A stretch of DNA of 64,000 nt. Origin: Enterobacteriaceae bacterium 89. GTDB taxonomy: Bacteria > Pseudomonadota > Gammaproteobacteria > Enterobacterales > Enterobacteriaceae. A program made the position numbers and the translations under genes. Positions 14,100 through 24,997 of the stretch are shown here, piece by piece; position 1 is the stretch's first letter, and each line of letters opens with the position of its first letter. The stretch is from the NCBI GenBank assembly GCA_014156375.1, contig RQJH01000003.1:620001-684000 (forward strand), given 5' to 3'. A model generated the notes under the pieces. That model did not search any database, was not told where the DNA came from, and was given only the letters and a program-made list of their open reading frames with translations.

Positions 14100-15266
14100 A
14101 TGGCTCAAACCCTGCTTCGCTCCCGCGACGGCCACGGTGCCAGCGTTTCATTTTCAGAACTGCTTTTCGATCTGATTTATGTTTTTGCGGTCACCCAGCT
14201 TTCACACTACCTGCTTCATCACCTGACGCTGTCCGGAGCGCTGCAAACACTGGTGCTTTGGTTTGCAGTCTGGCTCGCCTGGCAGTACACCGCCTGGGTC
14301 ACCAACTGGTTCGATCCGGATACTCGCCAGATCCGTTTACTGCTGTTCGCCATTATGCTGCTGGGTCTTTTCGCCGCTGCGGCGCTACCGGAGGCTTTTG
14401 GCGAGCGGGGAATGGTTTTCGCCCTTTCGTTCGCCGCTATTCAGGTGGGGAGATCGCTGGTGATTCTGCGCCTGCTGGGCCAGAATCATCCGTTAAAGAA
14501 AAATTTCCAAAGGATCCTTGGCTGGCTTTGTATTTCTGCGGTTTTCTGGATCCTGGGTGGTTTCGCTGAAGGTTACGCAAGGCTGGCTCTGTGGGCTATC
14601 GCGGTACTGTGCGAATACATTTCTCCGATGCTGGGATTCCGGCTGCCGGGCCTTGGACGCTCTGACAGCACTGTTGAGTGGACCATCGAGGGCCATCATC
14701 TGGCCGAACGCTGCCAGCTGTTCGTGATTGTCGCGCTGGGTGAAACCATCCTTATTACCGGAGCCACGTTGAGTGAGCTGGAGCTTTGGAACACCCCGGT
14801 GATCGTCGCGGCGCTGGTCGCCTTCGTGGGCAGCCTGGCGATGTGGTGGGTTTATTTTGATACCAGCAGCAAAGCCGGGAGTCATGCCATCACCCAATCC
14901 CAAAATCCCGGGAAAATGGGTGCCTGGTTCCACTATATTCATGTCGTGCTGGTCGGAGCCATTATCGTTTGTGCGGTAGCGAATGAACGAGTGATTGCTC
15001 ATCCCGATGAGCGGATGCAGCCCGTCACCGTCGCGGTGTTAATTCTTGGCCCTGCCATTTATATTCTGGCTAATGCTGTTTATAAGCGCATCATCCACGG
15101 CAGATTCCCGCTATCGCATCTTGTGGGTCTGCTTGCCTTTGTATTACTGGTTCCTCTGGCATTTCGTACAGATTTACTGATGGTGAACGGGATAACGACG
15201 GTGATTCTGGTGGTGGTGGGCATTTGGGAAAGCCTATCCCGCAACCAAATCAGTGCCCACCCATAG
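14100..15266 (+). CDS. LtrA-like low-temperature-requirement family membrane protein
   Basis: 388 residues with about ten to eleven hydrophobic helices. The N-terminal ELLFDLIYVFAVTQLSHYL and TNWFDPD, the central EGHHLAERCQLFVIVALGETILITG and WWVYFD are hallmarks of the LtrA family, first named from a Listeria mutant unable to grow in the cold. Biochemical function is unknown. The start ATG has an AAGG box seven bases upstream. It occupies the slot that pfkB holds in E. coli between ydiY and ydiZ, on the same strand as ydiZ. Confidence 0.88.
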   Translation: MAQTLLRSRDGHGASVSFSELLFDLIYVFAVTQLSHYLLHHLTLSGALQTLVLWFAVWLAWQYTAWVTNWFDPDTRQIRLLLFAIMLLGLFAAAALPEAFGERGMVFALSFAAIQVGRSLVILRLLGQNHPLKKNFQRILGWLCISAVFWILGGFAEGYARLALWAIAVLCEYISPMLGFRLPGLGRSDSTVEWTIEGHHLAERCQLFVIVALGETILITGATLSELELWNTPVIVAALVAFVGSLAMWWVYFDTSSKAGSHAITQSQNPGKMGAWFHYIHVVLVGAIIVCAVANERVIAHPDERMQPVTVAVLILGPAIYILANAVYKRIIHGRFPLSHLVGLLAFVLLVPLAFRTDLLMVNGITTVILVVVGIWESLSRNQISAHP

Positions 15267-15335
15267 CCCCGGAGTCGCCAAATCACGGTTATCGACTATG
15301 CTATCAAAACTCCATGGATAACAACGAGGTGATCG

Positions 15336-15629
15336 ATGAGTACGGATATCACGCGTCATGTTGTCACCGTGAGCTTCCATGAACAGGCGCTCACAGAACT
15401 CAACGAACTGACAAATCATCTGGAAAGAGCAGGATTTACCCTGACATTGACCGACGATGAAGGGAAAGTGCATGAGCTTGGGACTCATTCCTATGGGCTG
15501 GTCGGTCCGCAAAGCCAGGAGGAAGTCATCGCGTTAGCCTCCGGCCTGGCTGAATCAGCTTTAGGGCGTGAAGCGGAAATCACCTCCGTCACATTTGAAC
15601 AGTGGTTGCAGCAAAAGACCGCCAGTTAG
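15336..15629 (+). CDS. ydiZ: Conserved small protein YdiZ
   Basis: 97 residues, matching E. coli YdiZ along its length (RHVVTVSFHEQALTELNEL, DDEGKVHELG, TSVTFEQWLQQ). It is predicted cytoplasmic with no membrane segment or signal peptide. The function is unknown; in E. coli it lies between pfkB and yniA, and here the downstream neighbour yniA is kept while pfkB is replaced. GAGG upstream serves as ribosome-binding site. Confidence 0.9.
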   Translation: MSTDITRHVVTVSFHEQALTELNELTNHLERAGFTLTLTDDEGKVHELGTHSYGLVGPQSQEEVIALASGLAESALGREAEITSVTFEQWLQQKTAS

Positions 15630-15726
15630 TGGGGATTAATACCCGCTAGTGTGCGTCAGTTCGAGTTTTTCCATCGCATTTATGCGCTAACCTTATGATC
15701 TGGCAGATAACATGGGGAGAGAGAGC

Positions 15727-16584
15727 ATGTGGCAAGCTATCTGTAGCCTGTTAGAAGAGCACGGAGACGGCGAAATCGAGCTGCGTAACGAGCTGCCGGG
15801 GGGAGAAATCCACTCCGCATGGCATTTGCGCATCAGCGGTCAGGACTATTTCGTCAAATGCGATGAGCGGGAAATGCTGCCCATCTTCACCGCGGAAGCG
15901 GATCAGCTGGATCTGCTGTCCCGCAGCAATACGGTCAGCGTGCCGGAGGTGTACGCCGTAGGTAGCGACAGAGATTACAGTTTTGTAGTGATGGACTTTC
16001 TGCCACCGCGTCCACTGGATGCCCACAACGCTTTCTTACTGGGCCAGCAGTTGGCGCGTCTGCATCAGTGGAGCGATCAGCCGCAGTTTGGTCTCGATTT
16101 CGACAATGATCTTTCCACCACCCCACAGCCCAACGCCTGGCAGCGCCGCTGGTCGACCTTTTTTGCCGAGCAGCGCATCGGCTGGCAGCTGGAGCTTGCC
16201 GCGGAAAAAGGGCTGGAGTTCGGCAATATCGACGCCATCGTTGAGCACATTCACCAACGTCTGAGCTCACATCAGCCGCAGCCTTCTTTACTGCATGGGG
16301 ATTTGTGGTCCGGCAACTGTGCGCTGGGTCCGAACGGGCCGTACATTTTCGACCCGGCCTGCTACTGGGGCGATCGCGAGTGCGATTTAGCGATGCTGCC
16401 CCTGCATCCTGAGCAGCCACCACAGATTTACGATGGTTATCAGTCAGTCTCCCCGCTACCGCAGGGTTTTCTGGAGCGCCAGCCGGTTTATCAGCTCTAC
16501 ACGCTGCTTAACCGTGCGATCCTGTTCGGCGGACAACATCTGGTCACGGCGCAAAAAGCGCTGGAGCGCGTGCTTGCCGCATAA
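15727..16584 (+). CDS. yniA: Fructosamine kinase family protein YniA
   Basis: 285 residues. The start at 15727 gives MWQAICSLLEEHG as in E. coli (286); an in-frame start five codons upstream is also possible. The fold is an aminoglycoside-phosphotransferase-like kinase: the catalytic loop LLHGDLWSGNCAL (Asp as base) and the metal-binding FDPACYWGDRECDLAM are visible. Fructosamine-3-kinases phosphorylate glycation adducts so that they break down, and the E. coli protein has been proposed as a protein or low-molecular-weight kinase of this type; the substrate is not settled. The terminator at 16584-16608 follows. Confidence 0.94.
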   Translation: MWQAICSLLEEHGDGEIELRNELPGGEIHSAWHLRISGQDYFVKCDEREMLPIFTAEADQLDLLSRSNTVSVPEVYAVGSDRDYSFVVMDFLPPRPLDAHNAFLLGQQLARLHQWSDQPQFGLDFDNDLSTTPQPNAWQRRWSTFFAEQRIGWQLELAAEKGLEFGNIDAIVEHIHQRLSSHQPQPSLLHGDLWSGNCALGPNGPYIFDPACYWGDRECDLAMLPLHPEQPPQIYDGYQSVSPLPQGFLERQPVYQLYTLLNRAILFGGQHLVTAQKALERVLAA

Positions 16585-16608
16585 AAAAAGCCCCTTTTGG
16601 GGCTTTTT
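16584..16608. terminator. Bidirectional terminator between yniA and tonB
   Basis: AAAAAGCCCC/GGGGCTTTTT with a TTTT loop: an A-tract on one side and a T-tract on the other, so it can end both convergent transcripts. Confidence 0.92.
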
Positions 16609-16612
16609 CAAT

Positions 16613-16643
16613 TGCCTGATGGCGCTACGCTTATCAGACCTAC
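16613..16643. repeat. REP-like palindromic element
   Basis: The sequence TGCCTGATGGCGCTACGCTT followed by ATCAGACCTAC fits the enterobacterial REP (PU) pattern of imperfect dyad with central GCGC. It lies exactly at the yniA|tonB junction where gene order departs from E. coli K-12. Confidence 0.7.
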
Positions 16644-16658
16644 TGGATCCAGCGCTGA

Positions 16659-17378
16659 TTAATTCACCTGAATGCCTTTCATATTGAACACAAAGTTCAT
16701 GATTAGCCCATTGCCCGGCTTACCCGGCTCGTAGCGCCATTTGCGCATCGCGGTTTTCACTTCACGCTCAAACATATTCGATGGCTGGGCTGACAGGATT
16801 TCAACATTGTCGACGCGGCCATCGGCCGTCACGTCAAACTTCACGCGGACTTTACCTTCAATGCGCAGTGCATAGGCGCGTGCCGGATATTGCGGCTCGC
16901 CGCGGCTTAGTGCACGAGGCCCTGCGGGCGCCACGGCAGTCGGCTTACTGGCGACAGGTGCGGTATTGGTCACCGGGCGGCTCTGCGTGGTGGTCGTTGC
17001 CGTCGTTGTAACCGGGCTCTGTTCTACCGGCTCACGCTTCGGCTGCTCGACTTTTTTCTCAGGCTTAGGTTTCGGCTTCGGTTTTGGCTTAGGCTTCGGT
17101 TCTGGTTTGTGGATCACCACCGGCGCTTCTTTCGGCGGTTCAGGCACCACTTCCGGCTCTGGCTCAGGTTCAACAACCGGCTGAGGCGGCGGTTGCACTG
17201 CCGCTGGCGGTTCCAGATCGGCGGGCGCCACCATGGTCACCGTAATCGGCTGGGATGGCGCGGGCAGTTCAATAACCTGATGTACCGAGGTATACAGCAG
17301 CCCAGCAACAACGGCACCGTGGATAACCACTGAGAGCAGCGTAGGCCAGGGAAAGCGACGAGGTAAATCAAGGGTCAT
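16659..17378 (-). CDS. tonB: TonB energy transducer
   Basis: 239 residues from the ATG at 17376-17378 ([13 protein letters not shown], the E. coli start); several upstream in-frame Met codons exist but are not conserved. An N-terminal membrane anchor with the SxxxH-type His ([13 protein letters not shown]) contacts ExbB-ExbD; a long Pro-rich periplasmic spacer with EP then KP repeats follows; the C-terminal domain with YPARA and [11 protein letters not shown] binds the TonB box of outer-membrane receptors. It transmits proton-motive force for iron-siderophore and B12 uptake. A Fur-box-like site lies upstream. Confidence 0.96.
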   Translation of the reverse strand: MTLDLPRRFPWPTLLSVVIHGAVVAGLLYTSVHQVIELPAPSQPITVTMVAPADLEPPAAVQPPPQPVVEPEPEPEVVPEPPKEAPVVIHKPEPKPKPKPKPKPKPEKKVEQPKREPVEQSPVTTTATTTTQSRPVTNTAPVASKPTAVAPAGPRALSRGEPQYPARAYALRIEGKVRVKFDVTADGRVDNVEILSAQPSNMFEREVKTAMRKWRYEPGKPGNGLIMNFVFNMKGIQVN

Positions 17379-17423
17379 TGAGGTCATAGTCATTGCAGTT
17401 GAAAAATGATGCCCTGATTTTAA

Positions 17424-17442
17424 ATGCAAATAGCAATCATAT
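17424..17442 (-). promoter_or_regulatory. Fur-box-like operator upstream of tonB
   Basis: On the minus strand the segment ATATGATTGCTATTTGCAT resembles the Fur consensus (about 9 of 14 positions of the 7-1-7 dyad by eye) and matches the sequence I know for the E. coli tonB promoter. Iron repression of tonB is therefore likely. The assignment rests on similarity, not a score. Confidence 0.65.
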
Positions 17443-17599
17443 TCAATAAGACATCTTATCCAGGGTCAAATTTCTCCCCCTGTTGGCGAAATAAAGCACA
17501 CTCATCGCAGACTGCATCACACCCGGAGATCTTTGCATTGCAGTCTATAGCGCTTTGAAATACCGTGTTTCGACAATTGAACAATAAGGAACTGTGCCC

Positions 17600-17896
17600 G
17601 TGCTCTACGTGATTTATGCTGAAGATGTCGCCGACTCGCTGGAAAAGCGTCAGTCGGTCCGCCCTGCTCACCTTGCGCGCTTACAACTGCTTCACGACGA
17701 AGGTCGTCTGCTGACCGCGGGCCCAATGCCTGCTGTAGACAGTAACGATCCGGGCGCAGCTGGCTTTAGTGGTTCAACGGTCATTGCTGAGTTTGAATCG
17801 CTGGAAACGGCGCAGGCGTGGGCCGATGCTGACCCTTATGTTGCCGCTGGCGTCTACGGGAACGTAAAAGTGCGACCTTACAAAAAAGTTTTCTGA
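17600..17896 (+). CDS. yciI: YCII-related protein YciI
   Basis: 98 residues from the GTG at 17600. A second GTG two codons earlier (17594) is only three bases from the AAGGA box, whereas 17600 has a normal nine-base spacing and gives the E. coli length. The YCII ferredoxin-like fold is recognised by the conserved segment [20 protein letters not shown] and the central His. The biochemical role is unproven. It diverges from tonB as in E. coli. Confidence 0.93.
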   Translation: MLYVIYAEDVADSLEKRQSVRPAHLARLQLLHDEGRLLTAGPMPAVDSNDPGAAGFSGSTVIAEFESLETAQAWADADPYVAAGVYGNVKVRPYKKVF

Positions 17897-17911
17897 GTCG
17901 CCAAAAAACAC

Positions 17912-17933
17912 TGGGCACCGCATGCGGTGCCCA
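17912..17933. terminator. Palindromic terminator between yciI and yciY
   Basis: GGGCACCGCATGCGGTGCCC is a perfect 20-base palindrome with an A-rich flank upstream and TTTGTTT downstream. It ends yciI and probably the opposing yciY transcript. The U-run is weak. Confidence 0.75.
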
Positions 17934-17940
17934 ATTTGTT

Positions 17941-18114
17941 TCAGAACTCGTAAATGGCAAACAGCAGTGAATTACGCTGCCGGCTGACCAGACACTTTCT
18001 GATTGAGTGGATGCGCATATTGCGCCGTGACTGGGCTTCCAGCCAGCGAGCTTTACGACGGCTGGCCTGTCTCACCATCCGCCAGCGCCCCACTTCGTTT
18101 CTGCTACGCTTCAT
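17941..18114 (-). CDS. yciY: Small basic protein YciY
   Basis: A 57-codon frame on the minus strand begins MKRSRNEVGRWRMVRQASRR and ends NSLLFAIYEF, matching the E. coli small protein YciY almost position for position. It is rich in Arg and Lys with no membrane segment; the function is unknown. It lies between yciI and clsA, divergent from clsA, as in E. coli, except that the E. coli potassium channel gene kch that sits beside it is missing here. Confidence 0.9.
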   Translation of the reverse strand: MKRSRNEVGRWRMVRQASRRKARWLEAQSRRNMRIHSIRKCLVSRQRNSLLFAIYEF

Positions 18115-18252
18115 TTCAACATCTCGACGATGAAAGAGCGCGTATTATAAACCCTTGCGTCCGGCTGACCAGCGCTTTTCCCGCCTGTTTTTATTTGCCA
18201 GATGAATCCGTATGCGTAAACTCATAACAACTGGCTTTCAAAAGGATTTTTT

Positions 18253-20080
<1,828 letters not shown>

Positions 20081-20096
20081 AGTCAGGTTCAGGAAC

Positions 20097-20124
20097 AAAG
20101 GCTGCTGCGGCAGCCTTTTTTATT
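20097..20124. terminator. Bidirectional terminator between yciU and the K+ channel gene
   Basis: AAAGGCTGC/GCAGCCTTT with a TGCG loop, followed by a T-rich tract on the plus strand and A-T-rich sequence on the other. It overlaps the end of the convergent channel gene. Confidence 0.88.
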
Positions 20125-20962
20125 TTGCTTTCGGCAGCTCAGCGCCGCAGGCATAGCAGTATCGAGAATGCTCTTCATGCCCTGCCTGATGACACTGCGG
20201 GCACACTCGCGCATTGCGCCGCTTATTATATTCATTGCTCATATGGGTCGTAATCAGTCCGGTCGGAATGGCAATCAGTGAATAGCCAATCAGGATTAAG
20301 ACTGAAGCGACAATTCTTCCGAGCTGCGTGTGCGGCGTAATATCGCCATACCCCACCGTTGAAGCCGTCACTATTGCCCAATAAACTGACGCCCCCAGCG
20401 AAATAAACCCGTTTTCCGGACCTTCAATGCCGTACATCAGTGAGCCGAATACCACCATCACAATCGCAATCAGAAAATAAAACACCATCAGCTGGTGACG
20501 GGCGCTGACGATGGCATCCCAAAAGATCCGCAGCGATGGCATGTAGCGCAATAGTTTGAGGATCCTCAGTACCCGGACAGTTCGCAGGGCGCGCCAGATA
20601 AAGAGATAGTTGATACCAATTTCCGGCCACAGCCACAGAACATACAGCGGGAGCACCGTGAGAAGATCAATTGCCCCCCAGAAGCTGAAAACGTATCTCG
20701 CCGGTTTCGGCCAGCACAGTACCCTCAGAATATATTCAAGAGTGAACACCGCGGTGATGATCACTTCCAGCACCATGAAAGCGTGCCACTGAGCAAAAGT
20801 CGGGTGATATTGGGTACCAAAACCTGATTCCGCGAAAATAACGGCGACGCTAAACAGAGCGAAGAAGCCGCAGAGCGCCTCAAACCGGCGGCCTGAGCGC
20901 GTACGCTGATCGAATAAGAAATGATAAAGCCGGTGGCGAGTGGAATGTAAAACGGCGGGCAC
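20120..20962 (-). CDS. Voltage-gated-type K+ channel with C-terminal zinc ribbon
   Basis: 280 residues from a GTG start with a GAGG box five bases upstream. The layout is a six-helix Kv subunit: S1 (about 28-46), S2 (62-83), S3 (92-112), S4 (121-140) with basic residues at every third position (R124, R127, R130, R133, K136, R139), S5 (156-176), the pore loop with the K+ filter TVGYGD at 202-207, and S6 (214-238). The tail carries C254-x2-C257 and C269-x2-C272, a zinc-ribbon-like module. It is not the E. coli Kch protein, which has no S4 charges of this kind and ends in an RCK domain. Gating and physiological role are inferred. Confidence 0.88.
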   Translation of the reverse strand: MPAVLHSTRHRLYHFLFDQRTRSGRRFEALCGFFALFSVAVIFAESGFGTQYHPTFAQWHAFMVLEVIITAVFTLEYILRVLCWPKPARYVFSFWGAIDLLTVLPLYVLWLWPEIGINYLFIWRALRTVRVLRILKLLRYMPSLRIFWDAIVSARHQLMVFYFLIAIVMVVFGSLMYGIEGPENGFISLGASVYWAIVTASTVGYGDITPHTQLGRIVASVLILIGYSLIAIPTGLITTHMSNEYNKRRNARVCPQCHQAGHEEHSRYCYACGAELPKAK

Positions 20963-20974
20963 AATGACCTCACA

Positions 20975-21004
20975 ATAAAAAAAGGGCTGACAGTTGTCAG
21001 CCCT
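20975..21004 (-). terminator. Intrinsic terminator of the opp operon
   Basis: A perfect nine-base stem GGGCTGACA/TGTCAGCCC with a two-base loop and TTTTTTTATT on the minus strand, directly after oppF. Confidence 0.95.
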
Positions 21005-21009
21005 CGGGA

Positions 21010-22010
21010 TTATAGCGGGTCAACCTTCAGACAGGAAACCGCGTGGCGGAAACTGCCTTCCAGCACCGGTCGCGTTTTTGCGCATTCCGGGCCGGCAAGC
21101 GGACACCTCGTCCGGAACACACATCCGGACGGCGGATTGATAGGCGAAGGTAATTCCCCTTCCAGCAGCTGGATAGTTTTATTCTTTTCCAGATCCGGAT
21201 CAGGGATCGGCACCGCCGACATCAGCGCTTTGGTATAAGGATGCAGAGGGTTGTGATAAACCTGATCGTAGGTTCCCAGCTCCACCGCATGGCCTAAATA
21301 CATAACAAGCACGCGATCGGAAATATGCTTCACTACCGCCAGGTCGTGCGCGATGAAAATCAATGAAAGTCCCATTTCACGCTGCAGCTGCTGCAACAGG
21401 TTTACCACCTGCGCCTGAATGGAGACGTCCAGAGCGGAAACTGGCTCATCACAGATAATCAGTTTCGGTTCAAGGATCAGCGCGCGGGCAATGCCGATAC
21501 GCTGGCACTGGCCACCGGAAAACTCGTGCGGATAGCGGTTCACCAGGTTTGGCAGCAGCCCCACTTTCATCATCATCGCTTTTACGCGGTCGCGGACTTC
21601 CTGGCGTGGCATATTCGGATGATAAGTGCGCAGCGGTTCGGCAATGATATCGCCGATATTCATGCGCGGGTTCAGCGAGGCCAGCGGATCCTGGAAAATC
21701 ATCTGAATGTCGCTACGTACGGCGCGCCACTCGTCAGGTTTCATGCCCAGCAAATCTTTGCCTAACCACGCTACCCGGCCTTCGGTCGCTTTCACCAGGC
21801 CGATGATGGCGCGGGCGAATGTCGATTTGCCGCAGCCGGACTCCCCTACCACGCCCAGCGTTTCGCCTTCGTAAAGACGCAGCGTGACGCCGTCGACGGC
21901 TTTCAGGGTTTTCGATGGCTGCCAGAACCACTGCTTGCCGTCTTTAATATCGAAATGCACTTTCAGGTCGGCAATTTCGAGCAGAACTTTTCTTTCTTCA
22001 GTCACGGCGT

Positions 22011-22014
<4 letters not shown>
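21010..22014 (-). CDS. oppF: Oligopeptide ABC transporter ATP-binding protein OppF
   Basis: 334 residues, the E. coli length. Walker A GESGCGKST, signature FSGGQCQRIGIARAL, Walker B LIICDEPVSALD and the C-terminal oligopeptide-transporter extension with the CVFRTRCPLAGPEC cysteine cluster (a 4Fe-4S-type site in the family) are visible. With OppD it powers peptide import through OppBC. Its ATG overlaps the end of oppD by four bases, implying translational coupling. It is the last gene before the terminator. Confidence 0.97.
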
Positions 22015-23021
<1,007 letters not shown>

Positions 23022-23032
23022 GGCATCACTCC

Positions 23033-23941
23033 TTAGCGGTCTTTCGGGTCGAGGGCATCACGCAGGCCATCGCCGATAAAGTTGAAACAGAACAGGGTTA
23101 CCACCAGGAAACCAGCCGGGAACAGCAGCAGCCATGGAGACACTTCCATGGAGTTGGCGCCGTCGCTCAATAACGCGCCCCAGCTGCTCAGTGGCTCCTG
23201 GGTACCCAGACCGAGGAAGCTCAGGAATGATTCGAACAGGATCATGCTTGGCACCAACAGGGAGGCATACACCACCACTACGCCCAGCACGTTTGGCACA
23301 ATGTGGCGCACGACGATGCTGAAGGTAGAAACACCGCCAACCTGCGCCGCTTCGATAAACTCTTTGCGCTTCAGGCTAAGTGTCTGGCCGCGCACAATAC
23401 GCGCCATATCCAGCCACGACACCATCCCGATAGCCACGAAGATCAGCAGGATGTTTTGCCCAAAGAAGGTCACCAGCAGGATCACGAAGAACATGAACGG
23501 GAAGGAGTTCAGGATCTCCAGCAGGCGCATCATCACCGAGTCCACTTTACCGCCCAGATAGCCGGAAAGTGAGCCGTAAAGCGTGCCGAGGATCACCGCC
23601 ACCAGCGCGGCAGCAATACCAACCATCAGCGAAATACGGCCACCGATAGCCACACGAACCAGCAGGTCACGACCGGAAGAGTCGGTACCGAAATAGTGGC
23701 TGGAAGCCATATCAGGGGCACTCGACATCATCCCCCAGTCGGTATCGTAGTAGCTGAACTGCGACAGCATTGGCGCAAAGGTCACGAACAGCGCAATCAG
23801 CACCAGCACGCAGAGGCTGGCAACCGCTGCGCGGTTATGCATAAAGCGACGGCGGGCATCCTGCCAAAGGCTGCGGCCTTCGACTTCCAGTTTTTCACTG
23901 AAGTGTTCCAGCGCCTCGCTGTTTTTCTTACTCAACATCAT
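23033..23941 (-). CDS. oppC: Oligopeptide ABC transporter permease OppC
   Basis: 302 residues with six membrane helices. The N-terminal cytoplasmic stretch with WQDARRRFMHNRAA precedes the first helix, and the EAA coupling loop (EFIEAAQVGGVSTFSIVVRH) contacts the ATPases. It forms the translocation channel with OppB. It follows oppB by 14 bp in the oppABCDF operon. Confidence 0.97.
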   Translation of the reverse strand: MMLSKKNSEALEHFSEKLEVEGRSLWQDARRRFMHNRAAVASLCVLVLIALFVTFAPMLSQFSYYDTDWGMMSSAPDMASSHYFGTDSSGRDLLVRVAIGGRISLMVGIAAALVAVILGTLYGSLSGYLGGKVDSVMMRLLEILNSFPFMFFVILLVTFFGQNILLIFVAIGMVSWLDMARIVRGQTLSLKRKEFIEAAQVGGVSTFSIVVRHIVPNVLGVVVVYASLLVPSMILFESFLSFLGLGTQEPLSSWGALLSDGANSMEVSPWLLLFPAGFLVVTLFCFNFIGDGLRDALDPKDR

Positions 23942-23955
23942 GGCGAACTCCAGTG

Positions 23956-24876
23956 TCAGTAACGAATTTTCGGATCGATGACGGCGTACAGCACGTCAAC
24001 AATCGCGTTAAACAGAATGGTCAGCGCACCGACCAGAATGGTCAGGCTCAGCACCAGGGAGTAGTCACGGTTAAGCGCGCCGTTAACGAACAGCTGACCA
24101 ATTCCCGGTAAACCATAAATTGTTTCGATAACCATTGATCCGGTGATAATACCGACGAACGCTGGCCCCATATAAGAGAGCACTGGCAGCAGCGCAGGTT
24201 TCAGCGCATGGCGGAAAATAATGCGGCGCATCGGTAACCCTTTCGCACGAGCTGTACGAATAAAGTTGGAGTGCAACACTTCAATCATCGAGCCACGGGT
24301 AATACGCGCAATGCTGGCGATATAAGCCAGGGACAGCGCCACCATCGGCAGGATCATGAACTTCAGCGCCCCGCCGTTCCAGCCACCGCCCGGCAGCCAG
24401 TGCAGCGTGATGGCGAAGATCATCACCAGCAATGGTGCGACCACGAAGCTCGGGATAACCACCCCGGTCATCGCGACCCCCATCACCATATAATCCCATT
24501 TGGTATTTTGCTTCAGTGCGGCGATGACGCCAGCGCTAACTCCCAATACCACAGCCAGGAAAAACGCGGCAAAACCTAATTTCGCAGAAACCGGGAAGCT
24601 TGCCGCCACCAGGTCATTCACGGAGTAATCTTTGTACTTGAACGACGGGCCGAAATCACCATGTGCCAGCTGCTTCAGATAGTTGAAGTACTGGACGCTC
24701 ATCGGATCGTTCAGGTGATATTTGGCTTCAATATTCGCCATCACTTCTGGCGGAAGAGTACGCTCACCGGTAAAAGGACTACCCGGCGCAAGGCGCATCA
24801 TAAAGAAGGAGATAGTAATTAGAATAAATAGCGTCGGAATTGCTTCCAGACAGCGGCGTAAAATAAATTTCAACAT
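23956..24876 (-). CDS. oppB: Oligopeptide ABC transporter permease OppB
   Basis: 306 residues, the E. coli length, with six membrane helices. It begins MLKFILRRCLEAIPTLFILI and carries the coupling loop near FIRTARAKGLPMRRIIFRHAL. It lines the inner-membrane channel with OppC. The 121-bp gap from oppA contains a GGCGGC/GCCGCC stem-loop (about 24,970-24,985) without a T-run, which could give the excess of oppA over oppBCDF transcript known in this operon. Confidence 0.96.
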   Translation of the reverse strand: MLKFILRRCLEAIPTLFILITISFFMMRLAPGSPFTGERTLPPEVMANIEAKYHLNDPMSVQYFNYLKQLAHGDFGPSFKYKDYSVNDLVAASFPVSAKLGFAAFFLAVVLGVSAGVIAALKQNTKWDYMVMGVAMTGVVIPSFVVAPLLVMIFAITLHWLPGGGWNGGALKFMILPMVALSLAYIASIARITRGSMIEVLHSNFIRTARAKGLPMRRIIFRHALKPALLPVLSYMGPAFVGIITGSMVIETIYGLPGIGQLFVNGALNRDYSLVLSLTILVGALTILFNAIVDVLYAVIDPKIRY

Positions 24877-24997
24877 TGCCCTGTACCTTCTGGCGTGTGC
24901 CTTTACATGTGCCGTATCAGTTTCTCTGATCGGTCATGTGATAGTGCGATGAAATAAGACACAGTGAGGCGGCACGTAGCCGCCCCACGGATTGCCA

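Noticed and set aside
18003..18227. A 74-codon plus-strand frame before clsA
   Set aside because: It overlaps the conserved yciY on the other strand and has no recognisable sequence.
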